From positions 1-61,903 of the forward strand of contig CAUGOD010000014.1 in the NCBI GenBank assembly GCA_959601025.1: a stretch of DNA of 61,903 bases, given 5' to 3'. The notes below the pieces were generated by a model, which worked only from the letters and a program-made list of their open reading frames with translations, made no database searches and had not been told where the DNA came from. Shown here one piece after another: positions 7,256 to 15,157 of this stretch; the stretch's first letter is position 1; every line of letters begins with the position of its first letter. The DNA is from an uncultured Oscillospiraceae bacterium. Lineage in GTDB: Bacteria; Bacillota; Clostridia; Oscillospirales; Acutalibacteraceae. The position numbers and the translations under genes are program-made.

Positions 7256-8677
7256 ATGTCCGAATTCAACGACGCGATTGCCCGGTTTAATCTGAAGCTG
7301 GCGATCGAATGCGCCGACGCATTCGCCGGTTCCACCGGCCTGCCCTGCACGGTGTCCGATCTGGAAGGAAACGTACTGCACGAAAACGGCTACGGCTGCG
7401 CCTCCTGCGAGCTGTGCGGCATCGCCCGCGGACCGGACGACGCCAAGCGGGCCTGCCGGGACGCCCACCAGTACGGGATGCGGCAGGCCGAACGGTTCGG
7501 CGGAAAATATATCTACTTCTGCCCGATGGGGCTCACCTGCTTCGTTTCCCCCATCATGGGGGAAAGCGTCGGCCTCGCCAAGGTGACGGTCGGCCCCTTC
7601 CTGATGGTGGAACGGGACGATTACATCTATATCGACCTGAAGGAAAAAGCCCGGCTGGACGAAGATGCGCTCTCCCGTGCGGCCGCCGTGCTGGAACGCC
7701 TTCCTTCCCTCAGCCCGGAACAGGTCAGTCCCCTGTCCTCCCTGCTGTTCATGGCGGTCGGTTTTCTGAACAATGTCGCCGCCGGGAACAAAATGCTGGA
7801 GACACAGGGCTCCGACGCGATCCAGGGACAAATCAGCGATTACATCGCCCAGCTCAAGCTGGAAAATCCTCAGTCGCCTCCCCCTTATCCGCTGGAGAAA
7901 GAGCGCGCCCTGCTGCAAAGCATCACCAATTCCGACAAGACGGAGGCGCAGCGCCTGCTCAACGAGCTGCTCGGCCACATCTTTTTCTCCTCGGGCGGAG
8001 AATTTGAAAAAATCAAATCCCGGGTATACGAGCTGCTGGTACTGATTTCCCGCGCAGCGATCGACGGCGGCGGCGACCCGGAATACGCGTTCGAGCAGAC
8101 CCACCGCTATTTGAAGCAGATTACCGCGATCGACAGCCTGGAAGACCTCTGCTTCTGGCTTACCGACGCGCTGAACCGATTTACCGATCTGGCCTTTCGT
8201 TACGCCGACGTCAAGCATGTAGACGTGATCCATAAAACAATGCAGTATGTACGGAAAAACTATTCCAGGAAGATCACGCTGGAAGAGGTCGCCTCCTCCG
8301 TCTACCTTTCTCCCTCCTACTTCAGCAAGGTGTTCAAGCAGGAAATGGGCTGCAATTTCAATACCTACCTCAATACGGTGCGGATCGAAAAGGGAAAGGA
8401 GCTTTTGCTCAACGGAAGCCTGCGGCTGGTGGATATCGCCTACGCCGTCGGATTCGAGGACCAGAGCTATTTTACCAAGGTGTTCAAAAAACTGACCGGC
8501 GTTGCGCCGTGCAAATTCAAGGAATCCAAGGGCAGGCAAAAGCAGCCTGCAGGAAAAGACGGACGACCAATCGGGAAAGGGATGGAATCGCATGAGCATT
8601 CTGAACGAAATCAGCGAAAATCTCCAGAAAGGCAAAGCCAAGATCGTGAAGGAACTGGTGCAGCAGGCGATCGATGA
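7256..8677 (+). CDS. PocR-domain AraC-family transcriptional regulator
   Basis: The 473-aa regulator has an N-terminal PocR sensory domain (about residues 10-170) with a Cys-rich loop (GCASCELCG, then FCPMGLTCF). A middle region precedes a C-terminal AraC/XylS double helix-turn-helix (about 325-425: ITLEEVASSVYLSPSYFSKVFKQ and LVDIAYAVGFEDQSYFTKVFK). PocR domains are associated with regulators of diol and corrinoid methyl metabolism. The ATG follows AAGGAGCG. The last about 40 codons run past the usual family end and overlap the corrinoid gene by 86 nt out of frame, an unusual overlap that may reflect loss of the original stop. It probably controls the adjacent corrinoid genes. Confidence 0.85.
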   Translation: MSEFNDAIARFNLKLAIECADAFAGSTGLPCTVSDLEGNVLHENGYGCASCELCGIARGPDDAKRACRDAHQYGMRQAERFGGKYIYFCPMGLTCFVSPIMGESVGLAKVTVGPFLMVERDDYIYIDLKEKARLDEDALSRAAAVLERLPSLSPEQVSPLSSLLFMAVGFLNNVAAGNKMLETQGSDAIQGQISDYIAQLKLENPQSPPPYPLEKERALLQSITNSDKTEAQRLLNELLGHIFFSSGGEFEKIKSRVYELLVLISRAAIDGGGDPEYAFEQTHRYLKQITAIDSLEDLCFWLTDALNRFTDLAFRYADVKHVDVIHKTMQYVRKNYSRKITLEEVASSVYLSPSYFSKVFKQEMGCNFNTYLNTVRIEKGKELLLNGSLRLVDIAYAVGFEDQSYFTKVFKKLTGVAPCKFKESKGRQKQPAGKDGRPIGKGMESHEHSERNQRKSPERQSQDREGTGAAGDR

Positions 8678-9230
8678 GGGAATCCCTGCCAAGGAAATCC
8701 TGTCCGACGGCCTGCTCAGCGGCATGGATATCATCGGTGAAAAATTTAAAAATAACGAAGTTTTCGTGCCCGAAGTGCTGGTGGCCGCCCGCGCCATGAA
8801 CATGGGCGCCGCGCTCCTCAAGCCCCTGCTGGCGGAGGAAGGGAACGAAGCGGTCGGTAAGGTCTGCCTCGGCACCGTCAAGGGCGACATGCACGACATC
8901 GGCAAGAATCTGGTGAAGATGATGATGGAGGGCAAGGGGCTCGAGGTCATCGATCTCGGCACCGACGTTCCTCCGGAGAAATACATTGAGACCGCTATCA
9001 ACGAAAACTGCCGGATCATCGCCTGCTCCGCCCTGCTGACCACCACCATGTCGGTAATGAAGGACGTCGTGGAAGCCGCCGAAAAGGCCGGTATCCGGGA
9101 CAAGGTTAAGATCATGGTGGGAGGCGCGCCGGTCACCGACGCTTTCTGCCAGCAGATCGGCGCCGACCGCTACACCGCGGACGCCGCCTCTGCGGCCGAC
9201 GCGGCCGTGGAGCTCTGCAAAGGCGCGTAA
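8592..9230 (+). CDS. Corrinoid (B12-binding) methyltransferase protein, MtbC/MttC type
   Basis: The 212-aa protein has a helical cap (residues 1-85) and a Rossmann-like cobalamin domain. The DxHxxG motif is DMHDIG, with His101 as the predicted lower axial cobalt ligand; a later SALLTTTM segment and GGAPVT are also typical. It carries methyl groups between a substrate methyltransferase and a methyl acceptor. No MttB, MtbB or MtaB-like methyltransferase lies in the window, so the partner must be encoded elsewhere. The ATG at 8592 lies inside the 3' end of the PocR gene. A strong terminator follows. Confidence 0.92.
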   Translation: MSILNEISENLQKGKAKIVKELVQQAIDEGIPAKEILSDGLLSGMDIIGEKFKNNEVFVPEVLVAARAMNMGAALLKPLLAEEGNEAVGKVCLGTVKGDMHDIGKNLVKMMMEGKGLEVIDLGTDVPPEKYIETAINENCRIIACSALLTTTMSVMKDVVEAAEKAGIRDKVKIMVGGAPVTDAFCQQIGADRYTADAASAADAAVELCKGA

Positions 9231-9253
9231 ATACGGAATTCTGTACCAAAAGA

Positions 9254-9282
9254 GGCCCTCCCCAGTCAGGGGAGGGCCTTTT
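9254..9282. terminator. Terminator between corrinoid gene and dnaJ
   Basis: GGCCCTCCCC, a 5-nt loop (AGTCA), GGGGAGGGCC, then T4 on the plus strand. It lies between convergent genes. Confidence 0.85.
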
Positions 9283-9304
9283 ATGGATATTACGCATTTA
9301 GCGG

Positions 9305-10441
9305 TCAGGAATTAAACGCGTCCCGGATCTTGTCAAAAAAGCTGCGGCGTTTCGGATAGTTCTTTTCCTCACAGGCCTCTTCGAACTGGCCGAGGAGCCT
9401 TTTCTGCTCGGCCGAGAGCTTCTGCGGCACCTCGATAGTCACCTTGACGATCTGATCGCCCCGCCCCCGGCCATTAAGGTAAGGAATGCCCTTTCCCCGC
9501 AGGCGGAAGGTATCGCCGGGCTGGGTACCCTCCTTAATGGTGTAGTTCACCTTGCCGTCCAACGTGGGTACCGACACCTCCGCTCCCAGCGCAGCCTGTG
9601 CAAAGGTCAGCGGCAGCTCATACCACACGTCAAAGCCCTCCCGCTCAAACAGCGGATGGGGCCGGACCGACACCGCAACCTGGAGATCGCCCGCCGGGCC
9701 GCCGTTCGAGCCGGCGTTGCCCTTGCCCCGGATACTGATGACCTGCCCGTCGTCGATGCCCGCCGGGATATTGATTCCCACTGTCGCGGGCTTGCGGACA
9801 TGGCCGGTACCGTCGCAGGCGCGGCAGGGAGCGTCGATGATCGTACCGCGTCCATGGCAGCGGGAGCAGGCGGCCTGGGTCTGCACCACGCCGAAGGGGG
9901 TGCGCTGCTGGCGGCGCTCCTGCCCGGTGCCGTTACAGGTCGGGCAGGTCTTGGGCTGGGTTCCTTTCGCCGCGCCGGTACCGCCGCATTCGTCACAGGC
10001 GCTAACCGCACGGATTTCCACCTGTTTCTTGCAGCCCCGGGCCGCTTCCTCAAAGGAGATAATGACCGACGCGGAAATATCGCTTCCCCGGCGGGGCGCG
10101 TTCGGGTTTGAACGCCGTCCGCCTCCCCCGAAAAAGGAAGAGAAAATATCGCCCAGGTCGATATCCATATTATCGAAGCCGTAGCCCTGATAGCCGCCCG
10201 CGCCGAAGTTCGGGTCGACCCCTGCCTGGCCGTACTGGTCGTATCGCGCCCGTTTCTGGGAATCGGACAGTACCTCGTACGCCTCGTTGACCTCCTTGAA
10301 GCGGGACTCGGCCTCTTTATCTCCCGGATTCAGATCGGGGTGGTATTTCTTTGCCATCTGGCGGTAGGCTTTCTTGATTTCATCCTCCGAGGCGCCCTTC
10401 TGCAGCCCCAGCACCTCGTAATAATCGCGTTTATCGGCCAT
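9305..10441 (-). CDS. dnaJ: Chaperone DnaJ
   Basis: The 378-aa class I J-protein has all its parts: a J domain with HPD at residues 34-36, a Gly-rich stretch (about 75-115), four CxxCxGxG zinc repeats (CDECGGTG, CPTCNGTG, CSRCHGRG, CRACDGTG), and the C-terminal substrate-binding domains. It stimulates DnaK ATPase and delivers clients. It is the last gene of the hrcA-grpE-dnaK-dnaJ operon. A zero-loop palindrome separates it from dnaK. Confidence 0.98.
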   Translation of the reverse strand: MADKRDYYEVLGLQKGASEDEIKKAYRQMAKKYHPDLNPGDKEAESRFKEVNEAYEVLSDSQKRARYDQYGQAGVDPNFGAGGYQGYGFDNMDIDLGDIFSSFFGGGGRRSNPNAPRRGSDISASVIISFEEAARGCKKQVEIRAVSACDECGGTGAAKGTQPKTCPTCNGTGQERRQQRTPFGVVQTQAACSRCHGRGTIIDAPCRACDGTGHVRKPATVGINIPAGIDDGQVISIRGKGNAGSNGGPAGDLQVAVSVRPHPLFEREGFDVWYELPLTFAQAALGAEVSVPTLDGKVNYTIKEGTQPGDTFRLRGKGIPYLNGRGRGDQIVKVTIEVPQKLSAEQKRLLGQFEEACEEKNYPKRRSFFDKIRDAFNS

Positions 10442-10535
10442 CGTTTTTTCAAACCTTTCCGCGGTCGAATACCGGCTCTCGCACCGGCTTCCTCTATGTA
10501 TCCCGTCCGGGGGCCGCCGCCCGTCGGACAGTCCG

Positions 10536-10569
10536 CAGCGTCCACCGCCCGGCCGGGCGGTGGACGCTG
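10536..10569 (-). promoter_or_regulatory. 34-bp perfect palindrome between dnaK and dnaJ
   Basis: CAGCGTCCACCGCCCGG is followed directly by its exact reverse complement. As RNA this is a very stable hairpin with a tiny loop and no T-run. It probably acts as an mRNA stability, processing or pausing element that sets the dnaK:dnaJ ratio. Confidence 0.6.
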
Positions 10570-10596
10570 TCGGTCATGTTCTTTTTTCAGCTCCGT

Positions 10597-12417
10597 TTAT
10601 TTTACTTCGCCGTCGTAGTACCCGTCCTGCGGGGCGTCCGGGCCGGGAGCGGCGCCGCCGTCCTGCGGAGCGCCCTCCTGCGGCGCGGCGGCCTTGTAGA
10701 CCTTTTCGGAAACCTCATAGAACTTTTTGGTCAGCTCTTCCTGCTTCGCCTTGATATCGTCAATGCTTTCGCCCTTCAGCGCTTCCTTCAGCGCGTCCAG
10801 CTTTGCGGTCAGGTCCGCCTTGTCGGCGCCGTCGATCTTGTCGCCCAGCTCTTCCATCGTCTTTTCGCACTGATACACCATCTGGTCGGCGGAATTGCGG
10901 GCCTCGATGTCCTCGCGGCGCTTCTTGTCCTCCGCAGCGTACTGCTCAGCTTCCTTGACCGCCTTCTCCACGTCCTCCTTGGACATGTTGGTGTTGGAGG
11001 TGATGGTAATCTTTTGCTCGCGGCCAGTGCCGAGATCCTTCGCACTGACGTTCACAATACCGTTCGCGTCGATGTCAAAGGTAACCTCGATCTGCGGCAC
11101 GCCGCGGCGGGCCGGGGCGATGCCGTCCAGATGGAACACGCCGAGGGTCTTGTTGTCCTTTGCGAATTCGCGTTCGCCCTGCAGCACATGGACCTCGACC
11201 GACGGCTGGTTATCCGCCGCGGTGGAGAATATCTGGCTTTTCTTGGTCGGGATGGTGGTGTTGCGGTCGATGACCTTGGTCATCACGCCGCCCATCGTCT
11301 CCACGCCCAGGGACAGGGGGGTGACGTCCAGCAGCAGCAGGCCCTTGACCTCGCCGCCGAGCACGCCGCCCTGCAGCGCCGCGCCCATGGCGACGCATTC
11401 ATCCGGGTTGATGCCCTTGAAGGGCTCCTGACCCATAAAGTCCTTGATCGCGTCCTGCACGGCCGGGATACGGGTGGAGCCGCCGACCAGCAGCACCTTG
11501 TTAATCTCGTTCTTGCTCAGGCCGGAATCGTTCAGGGCCTGCTTCACCGGGCCCATCGTCGATTCGACCAGAGAGGCGGTCAGCTCGTTGAACTTTGCGC
11601 GGGACAGGGTCAGGTCGAGATGCTTCGGCCCGGTCGCGTCCGCGGTGATGAAGGGCAGGTTGATGGTGCTGGTGGTGGAGCCGGACAGCTCGATCTTCGC
11701 CTTTTCCGCAGCCTCACGCAGACGCTGGGCCGCCATCTTGTCGGCGGAAAGGTCGATGCCGTTTTCCTTTTTGAATTCGGCCACCATCCAGTCGACGATC
11801 TTCTGGTCGAAATCGTCGCCGCCCAGACGGTTGTTGCCGGCGGTGGCGAGCACTTCCTGCACGCCGTCGCCCATCTCGATGATGGACACGTCGAAGGTGC
11901 CGCCGCCGAGGTCGTATACCATGACCTTCTGGTCGTTGCCCTTGTCGATGCCGTAGGCCAGCGCGGCGGCCGTCGGCTCGTTGATGATCCGCTTGACCTC
12001 CATGCCGGCGATCTTGCCCGCATCCTTGGTGGTCTGGCGCTGCGCGTCGGTGAAGTAGGCCGGGACGGTGATGACCGCTTCCGTCACCTTATCGCCGAGG
12101 TAGGCTTCCGCGTCCGCCTTCAGCTTGGAAAGGATCATCGCGGAAATTTCCTGCGGGGTGTAATCCTTGCCGTCGATCTTCACGGTGTGGCCGGTTCCCA
12201 TCTCCCGCTTGATGGAGGAAATGGTGCGGTCCGGGTTGGAAACCGCCTGCTGCTTCGCCACACGGCCGACGATCCGCTCGCCGTCCTTTTTAAACGCGAC
12301 CACCGAAGGAGTGGTACGCGCGCCTTCCGCGTTGGGGATGACGACGGACTCGCCGCCTTCGATCACCGCCACGCAGGAGTTGGTGGTGCCCAGGTCGATA
12401 CCGATAATCTTTGCCAT
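10597..12417 (-). CDS. dnaK: Chaperone DnaK (Hsp70)
   Basis: The 606-aa Hsp70 has the ATPase start IGIDLGTTNSCVAVIEGG, the NEPTAAALAYG and VYDLGGGTFDVSI signatures, the GGSTRIPAVQ phosphate loop, and an interdomain linker with hydrophobic residues before VTPLSLGVET. The C-terminus ends in a Gly/Pro-rich tail. The length is normal for the short Gram-positive form. AAAGGA lies upstream of the start. The 110-nt spacer after grpE is AT-rich (12480-12515) and could hold a weak internal promoter. Confidence 0.99.
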   Translation of the reverse strand: MAKIIGIDLGTTNSCVAVIEGGESVVIPNAEGARTTPSVVAFKKDGERIVGRVAKQQAVSNPDRTISSIKREMGTGHTVKIDGKDYTPQEISAMILSKLKADAEAYLGDKVTEAVITVPAYFTDAQRQTTKDAGKIAGMEVKRIINEPTAAALAYGIDKGNDQKVMVYDLGGGTFDVSIIEMGDGVQEVLATAGNNRLGGDDFDQKIVDWMVAEFKKENGIDLSADKMAAQRLREAAEKAKIELSGSTTSTINLPFITADATGPKHLDLTLSRAKFNELTASLVESTMGPVKQALNDSGLSKNEINKVLLVGGSTRIPAVQDAIKDFMGQEPFKGINPDECVAMGAALQGGVLGGEVKGLLLLDVTPLSLGVETMGGVMTKVIDRNTTIPTKKSQIFSTAADNQPSVEVHVLQGEREFAKDNKTLGVFHLDGIAPARRGVPQIEVTFDIDANGIVNVSAKDLGTGREQKITITSNTNMSKEDVEKAVKEAEQYAAEDKKRREDIEARNSADQMVYQCEKTMEELGDKIDGADKADLTAKLDALKEALKGESIDDIKAKQEELTKKFYEVSEKVYKAAAPQEGAPQDGGAAPGPDAPQDGYYDGEVK

Positions 12418-12529
12418 AATACATCGTTCCTTTCCGTATTTGCCGCGGGCGGCGATTTCCCCGCCGGCCGGGTCGTTTCTGAAATAGTATAAAATATATA
12501 GTAAGAAAGTATACCCTGTGTTAACGGCT

Positions 12530-13153
12530 TTAATTGGCTACCTTGACCATCGCCGGCCGGATCACCCGTCCATCGATCTTATAGCCCTTCTGGAACATCT
12601 CGGTCACCGTATCCGGCTCCACACCGTCGGCGTCCTCCCGCATCACGGCATGATGCACCTCCGGGTCAAAGGGGGCGCCCGCCGCCTCGATCGGCTCCAG
12701 CCCCTGTGAAGCGAGAAGCTCCTGCAGCTGCCGGATGGTCATATCCACACCGGCCTTATATTCGTCCCCCGCAGGAGCGGCTACCGCCCGCTCCAGATTA
12801 TCCAGCGCGGGAAGGAGGGCCTTCAGGGTTTCCGCCTTGACGAAGGAGCCGAGCTGTTCCTTTTCCTGCTCGGTGCGCCGCTTGTAGTTGGCGTATTCCG
12901 CCAGCATCCGCTGATATTGGTCCTTCTGGGCGTCCAGCTCCTTTTGCAGTCGCTCAAGCTCCTCCCGGAGAGGGGCGGTCTCGTCCTTTTTCTTCGGCTT
13001 CGCCGCCTTTTCCTTTTTGGCATCCTTGGCGGTCTTCCCTCCGCCCTTTTCTTCGGCGGCCTGCTCCTCTTTCACTTCGCAGACTTTTCTCTCTTCCCTC
13101 TCTTCCCTCTCTTCGCTGGCCTCCCTGGTTTCGCCCGCTGTTTTGGTATCCAC
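12530..13153 (-). CDS. grpE: Nucleotide exchange factor GrpE
   Basis: The 207-aa protein has a long charged, low-complexity N-terminus (about 1-70, many E and K), then a coiled-coil (LREELERLQKELDAQKDQYQRMLAEYANYKRRT). The GrpE head domain follows, ending in GYKIDGRVIRPAMVKVAN. It removes ADP from DnaK. The GTG start at 13153 follows GGAGG at about 11 nt. The N-terminal tail is longer than in E. coli GrpE. Confidence 0.97.
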   Translation of the reverse strand: MDTKTAGETREASEEREEREERKVCEVKEEQAAEEKGGGKTAKDAKKEKAAKPKKKDETAPLREELERLQKELDAQKDQYQRMLAEYANYKRRTEQEKEQLGSFVKAETLKALLPALDNLERAVAAPAGDEYKAGVDMTIRQLQELLASQGLEPIEAAGAPFDPEVHHAVMREDADGVEPDTVTEMFQKGYKIDGRVIRPAMVKVAN

Positions 13154-13229
13154 TTTGACCGGGACCTCCCTTTTCTGTCGATCGGCGGCGGACGCCGCCC
13201 GCCGCCGTATTTTTAATTTTTGTTTATTC

Positions 13230-14267
13230 CTATTCCTTTTCCTCGTCCATCATCTCATCCAGGAGCTTTCCCACCGCCTTGGCGAAATATTCCAGACGGG
13301 GGATGGCGGAAGCATAATTCATCCGCAGCGGACCGATGATGCCGATCGAGCCGTCCGGCTGACCGCCGAGGGTATACCGGGTGACGATGATGCTGGAGCC
13401 GTCCAGCTCGGGGCGCTCGCTCTCGCTGCCAAGGACCACCCGCAGTCCGCGGGGAATAGCGCTGAGCAGACCCGAGAGCATTTCCCTCCGGGCGAGGAAG
13501 CCGAGCAGGTCGCGGGCCCGGCTGGGATCGTAATCTGGATGTCGGAGCAGGTTAAGCTGCCCGGCCAGCAGGACCTCGGCCTCCGCCGATTCCTGCACCA
13601 GCTCGTAAAACGCGGTCAGCGCCGGCGCACAGAGCAGGCCGTTCTCCCCCAGCGCCGCCATCAGGCTCTGCACCTGAGGCAGTCCAACGTCGCTGAGCTC
13701 CGTCCCGCCAAAGCCGGCAGTCAGCGCCTTGGACAGTCGTTCCAGCGTTTCGTCGTCCACATCCCGATCGAAGCGGCAGATACGGGTACGCAGCGCGCCC
13801 GACCCGGTCATCAGCAGCAGCGCCGCCGACCGGGAAGAGACCCGGAGCGCCTCGATCCGCCGGATATACGCGGTCTGTCCCGCCGGGGTGGTGGTCACCG
13901 CCGCGCAGCCCGTCGCTTCCGCAAGGGCCTGCGAGGCTTCGCCGATCAATCGCTCTGGATCGCCCGCCGCGCTGGACAGCAGGCTGTCAATATCCTTCCG
14001 GTCGCTGTCCGAAAGGGACTGCCGCCGCATCAGACGGTCGATATACAGACGGAACGCCTTCGCGGTCGGCACCCGGCCGGCCGAGGTGTGCGGCTGTTCC
14101 AAATAGCCCATGGAAGACAGCTCCGCCATTTCATTGCGGATAGTCGCGGAGGAGACGGCGTTATCCAGCATTTCCACCAGCGCTTTGGACCCGACCGGTT
14201 CGCCGGTGCGGATATACGCGTCGATCACGGCGGTCAATATTTTCTGTTTGCGTTCGCCGAGTTCCAT
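13230..14267 (-). CDS. hrcA: Heat-inducible repressor HrcA
   Basis: HrcA represses class I heat-shock operons by binding CIRCE. The 345-aa product starts MELGERKQKIL and has the winged-helix segment TGEPVGSKALVE...SSATIRNEMAELSSMGYLEQPHTSAGRVPT, the most conserved block of the family, followed by the GAF-like dimer domain. I chose the ATG at 14267 because AAAGGG lies 9 nt upstream. An ATG at 14276 and a longer frame to 14339 lack spacing or an RBS. It is autoregulated through the perfect CIRCE upstream. Confidence 0.97.
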   Translation of the reverse strand: MELGERKQKILTAVIDAYIRTGEPVGSKALVEMLDNAVSSATIRNEMAELSSMGYLEQPHTSAGRVPTAKAFRLYIDRLMRRQSLSDSDRKDIDSLLSSAAGDPERLIGEASQALAEATGCAAVTTTPAGQTAYIRRIEALRVSSRSAALLLMTGSGALRTRICRFDRDVDDETLERLSKALTAGFGGTELSDVGLPQVQSLMAALGENGLLCAPALTAFYELVQESAEAEVLLAGQLNLLRHPDYDPSRARDLLGFLARREMLSGLLSAIPRGLRVVLGSESERPELDGSSIIVTRYTLGGQPDGSIGIIGPLRMNYASAIPRLEYFAKAVGKLLDEMMDEEKE

Positions 14268-14394
14268 CCTTTCCATCCCTTTCAATTTCCCCCATATCCG
14301 TTCCGTCCGGAACGCGTCGGGGAGAGCGGCCGCTTGCACCAGAGGGGAAGCGCGGCCGCGACAAATGCTGACAACTGCTAATTTTTCTTCAGAG

Positions 14395-14421
14395 TTAGCA
14401 CTCTTCCTTTTCGAGTGCTAA
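14395..14421 (-). promoter_or_regulatory. CIRCE operator
   Basis: TTAGCACTC, 9 nt, GAGTGCTAA: an exact match to the CIRCE consensus. It sits between the hrcA promoter and gene, in the transcription start region, where HrcA blocks initiation. Confidence 0.97.
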
Positions 14422-14429
14422 CATCATAT

Positions 14430-14458
14430 AATTTACCATTCCCCGCGGTCAGTGTCAA
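14430..14458 (-). promoter_or_regulatory. Housekeeping promoter of the hrcA operon
   Basis: On the minus strand: TTGACA, a 17-nt spacer, TAAATT. The -10 ends 8 nt before the CIRCE, the classic HrcA-repressed layout. Confidence 0.8.
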
Positions 14459-14583
14459 GAGCCGTTTGTGAACCTTTTGTTAAATTGAAAAAAGCCTTCC
14501 AGGCGGCCCGTTTTTCTTCCAACAGTCCTAGGCTTCTTTGCCTCGCCTTCCTATGCCAGATTCGTAAAGGGTTCGCCTCAATA

Positions 14584-14624
14584 TTTGTGCATGTTATATA
14601 GTAGAAGGCTTCAGGTTTGTGCAT
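14584..14624 (+). repeat. Direct repeat TTTGTGCAT x2 upstream of the orphan gene
   Basis: Two exact copies (14584-14592 and 14616-14624) are spaced 32 bp apart, about three helical turns, and lie 50-90 bp upstream of the -35 of the next gene. They may be an activator site. The rest of the gap 14459-14673 shows nothing I recognise. Confidence 0.3.
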
Positions 14625-14673
14625 CGTGACGAATAGTAAAGAATATTCTTCTTGGAATTCAGCGTTTTACAGG

Positions 14674-14702
14674 TTGAAGAATCCCCGGACAATGGATATA
14701 AT
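14674..14702 (+). promoter_or_regulatory. Strong promoter of the 85-aa gene
   Basis: TTGAAG, a 17-nt spacer and a perfect TATAAT, 55 nt before the start codon. Confidence 0.8.
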
Positions 14703-14756
14703 AAGAGCGTGGATAAATAATCATAAATGATACCCCGCTGAAAGGAGCGATGGATT

Positions 14757-15014
14757 ATGGCAAACGGTCTGACCATTCACAACTTTGACTTCGGTAAACT
14801 GATGAAATTCGCGGAATCGGCAAAGGGAGACGTGTATCTCAAAACAGCCGACGGCGACGTTCTCAACCTCAAAAGCAAGCTGACTCAGCTGCTTGCGCTG
14901 ACCAGCACGATCGACTGGGGCAATGTCGGCGAAGCCGTCGTCATCTGCAATGATCCCGAGGACGAAAGCCGTCTGTTCCGTCTGAACCTGTACGGGGAAG
15001 ACAGCCAGAAATAA
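14757..15014 (+). CDS. Conserved-looking 85-aa protein of unknown function
   Basis: This small soluble protein begins MANGLTIHNFDFGKLMKFAE. It has no signal peptide, membrane segment or Cys cluster. The sequence alternates short strands and helices (DVYLKTADGDVLNLKSKLTQLLAL), ends in a charged stretch with FRLNLYGED, and looks compact and folded. I do not recognise a named domain. It is real: AAAGGAG lies 8 nt upstream, a consensus promoter precedes it, and a strong terminator follows directly, making it a well-expressed single-gene unit. Confidence 0.85.
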   Translation: MANGLTIHNFDFGKLMKFAESAKGDVYLKTADGDVLNLKSKLTQLLALTSTIDWGNVGEAVVICNDPEDESRLFRLNLYGEDSQK

Positions 15015-15043
15015 ATTCAAGCTGATCAAGGCATTTGCCTGTG

Positions 15044-15083
15044 AAAACAAACGCACCGCCATACGGCGGTGCGTTTGTTTTTT
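15044..15083. terminator. Bidirectional terminator
   Basis: AACAAACGCACCGCC, ATAC, and the exact complement, then a T7 run on the plus strand. An A-run on the left makes it usable by the convergent SDR gene too. A second small hairpin AGAGC...GCTCT follows at 15085-15102. Confidence 0.9.
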
Positions 15084-15157
15084 TAGAGCATGTTCACGCT
15101 CTAATTATAACCTGCGTAAAAATCGATCGGACAGCAGCTTTCTCCTTACCAGCCTGT

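Noticed and set aside
7193..9136. 647-aa minus-strand frame across the PocR and corrinoid genes
   Set aside because: Crosses two clear genes and their junction; no RBS or motif.
10576..12492. 638-aa open frame antisense to dnaK
   Set aside because: Shadow of a GC-rich conserved gene; no RBS, no domain, and the minus strand encodes DnaK beyond doubt.
14459..14673. Small RNA gene upstream of the 85-aa gene
   Set aside because: No promoter-terminator pair or stable fold seen; only a direct repeat.
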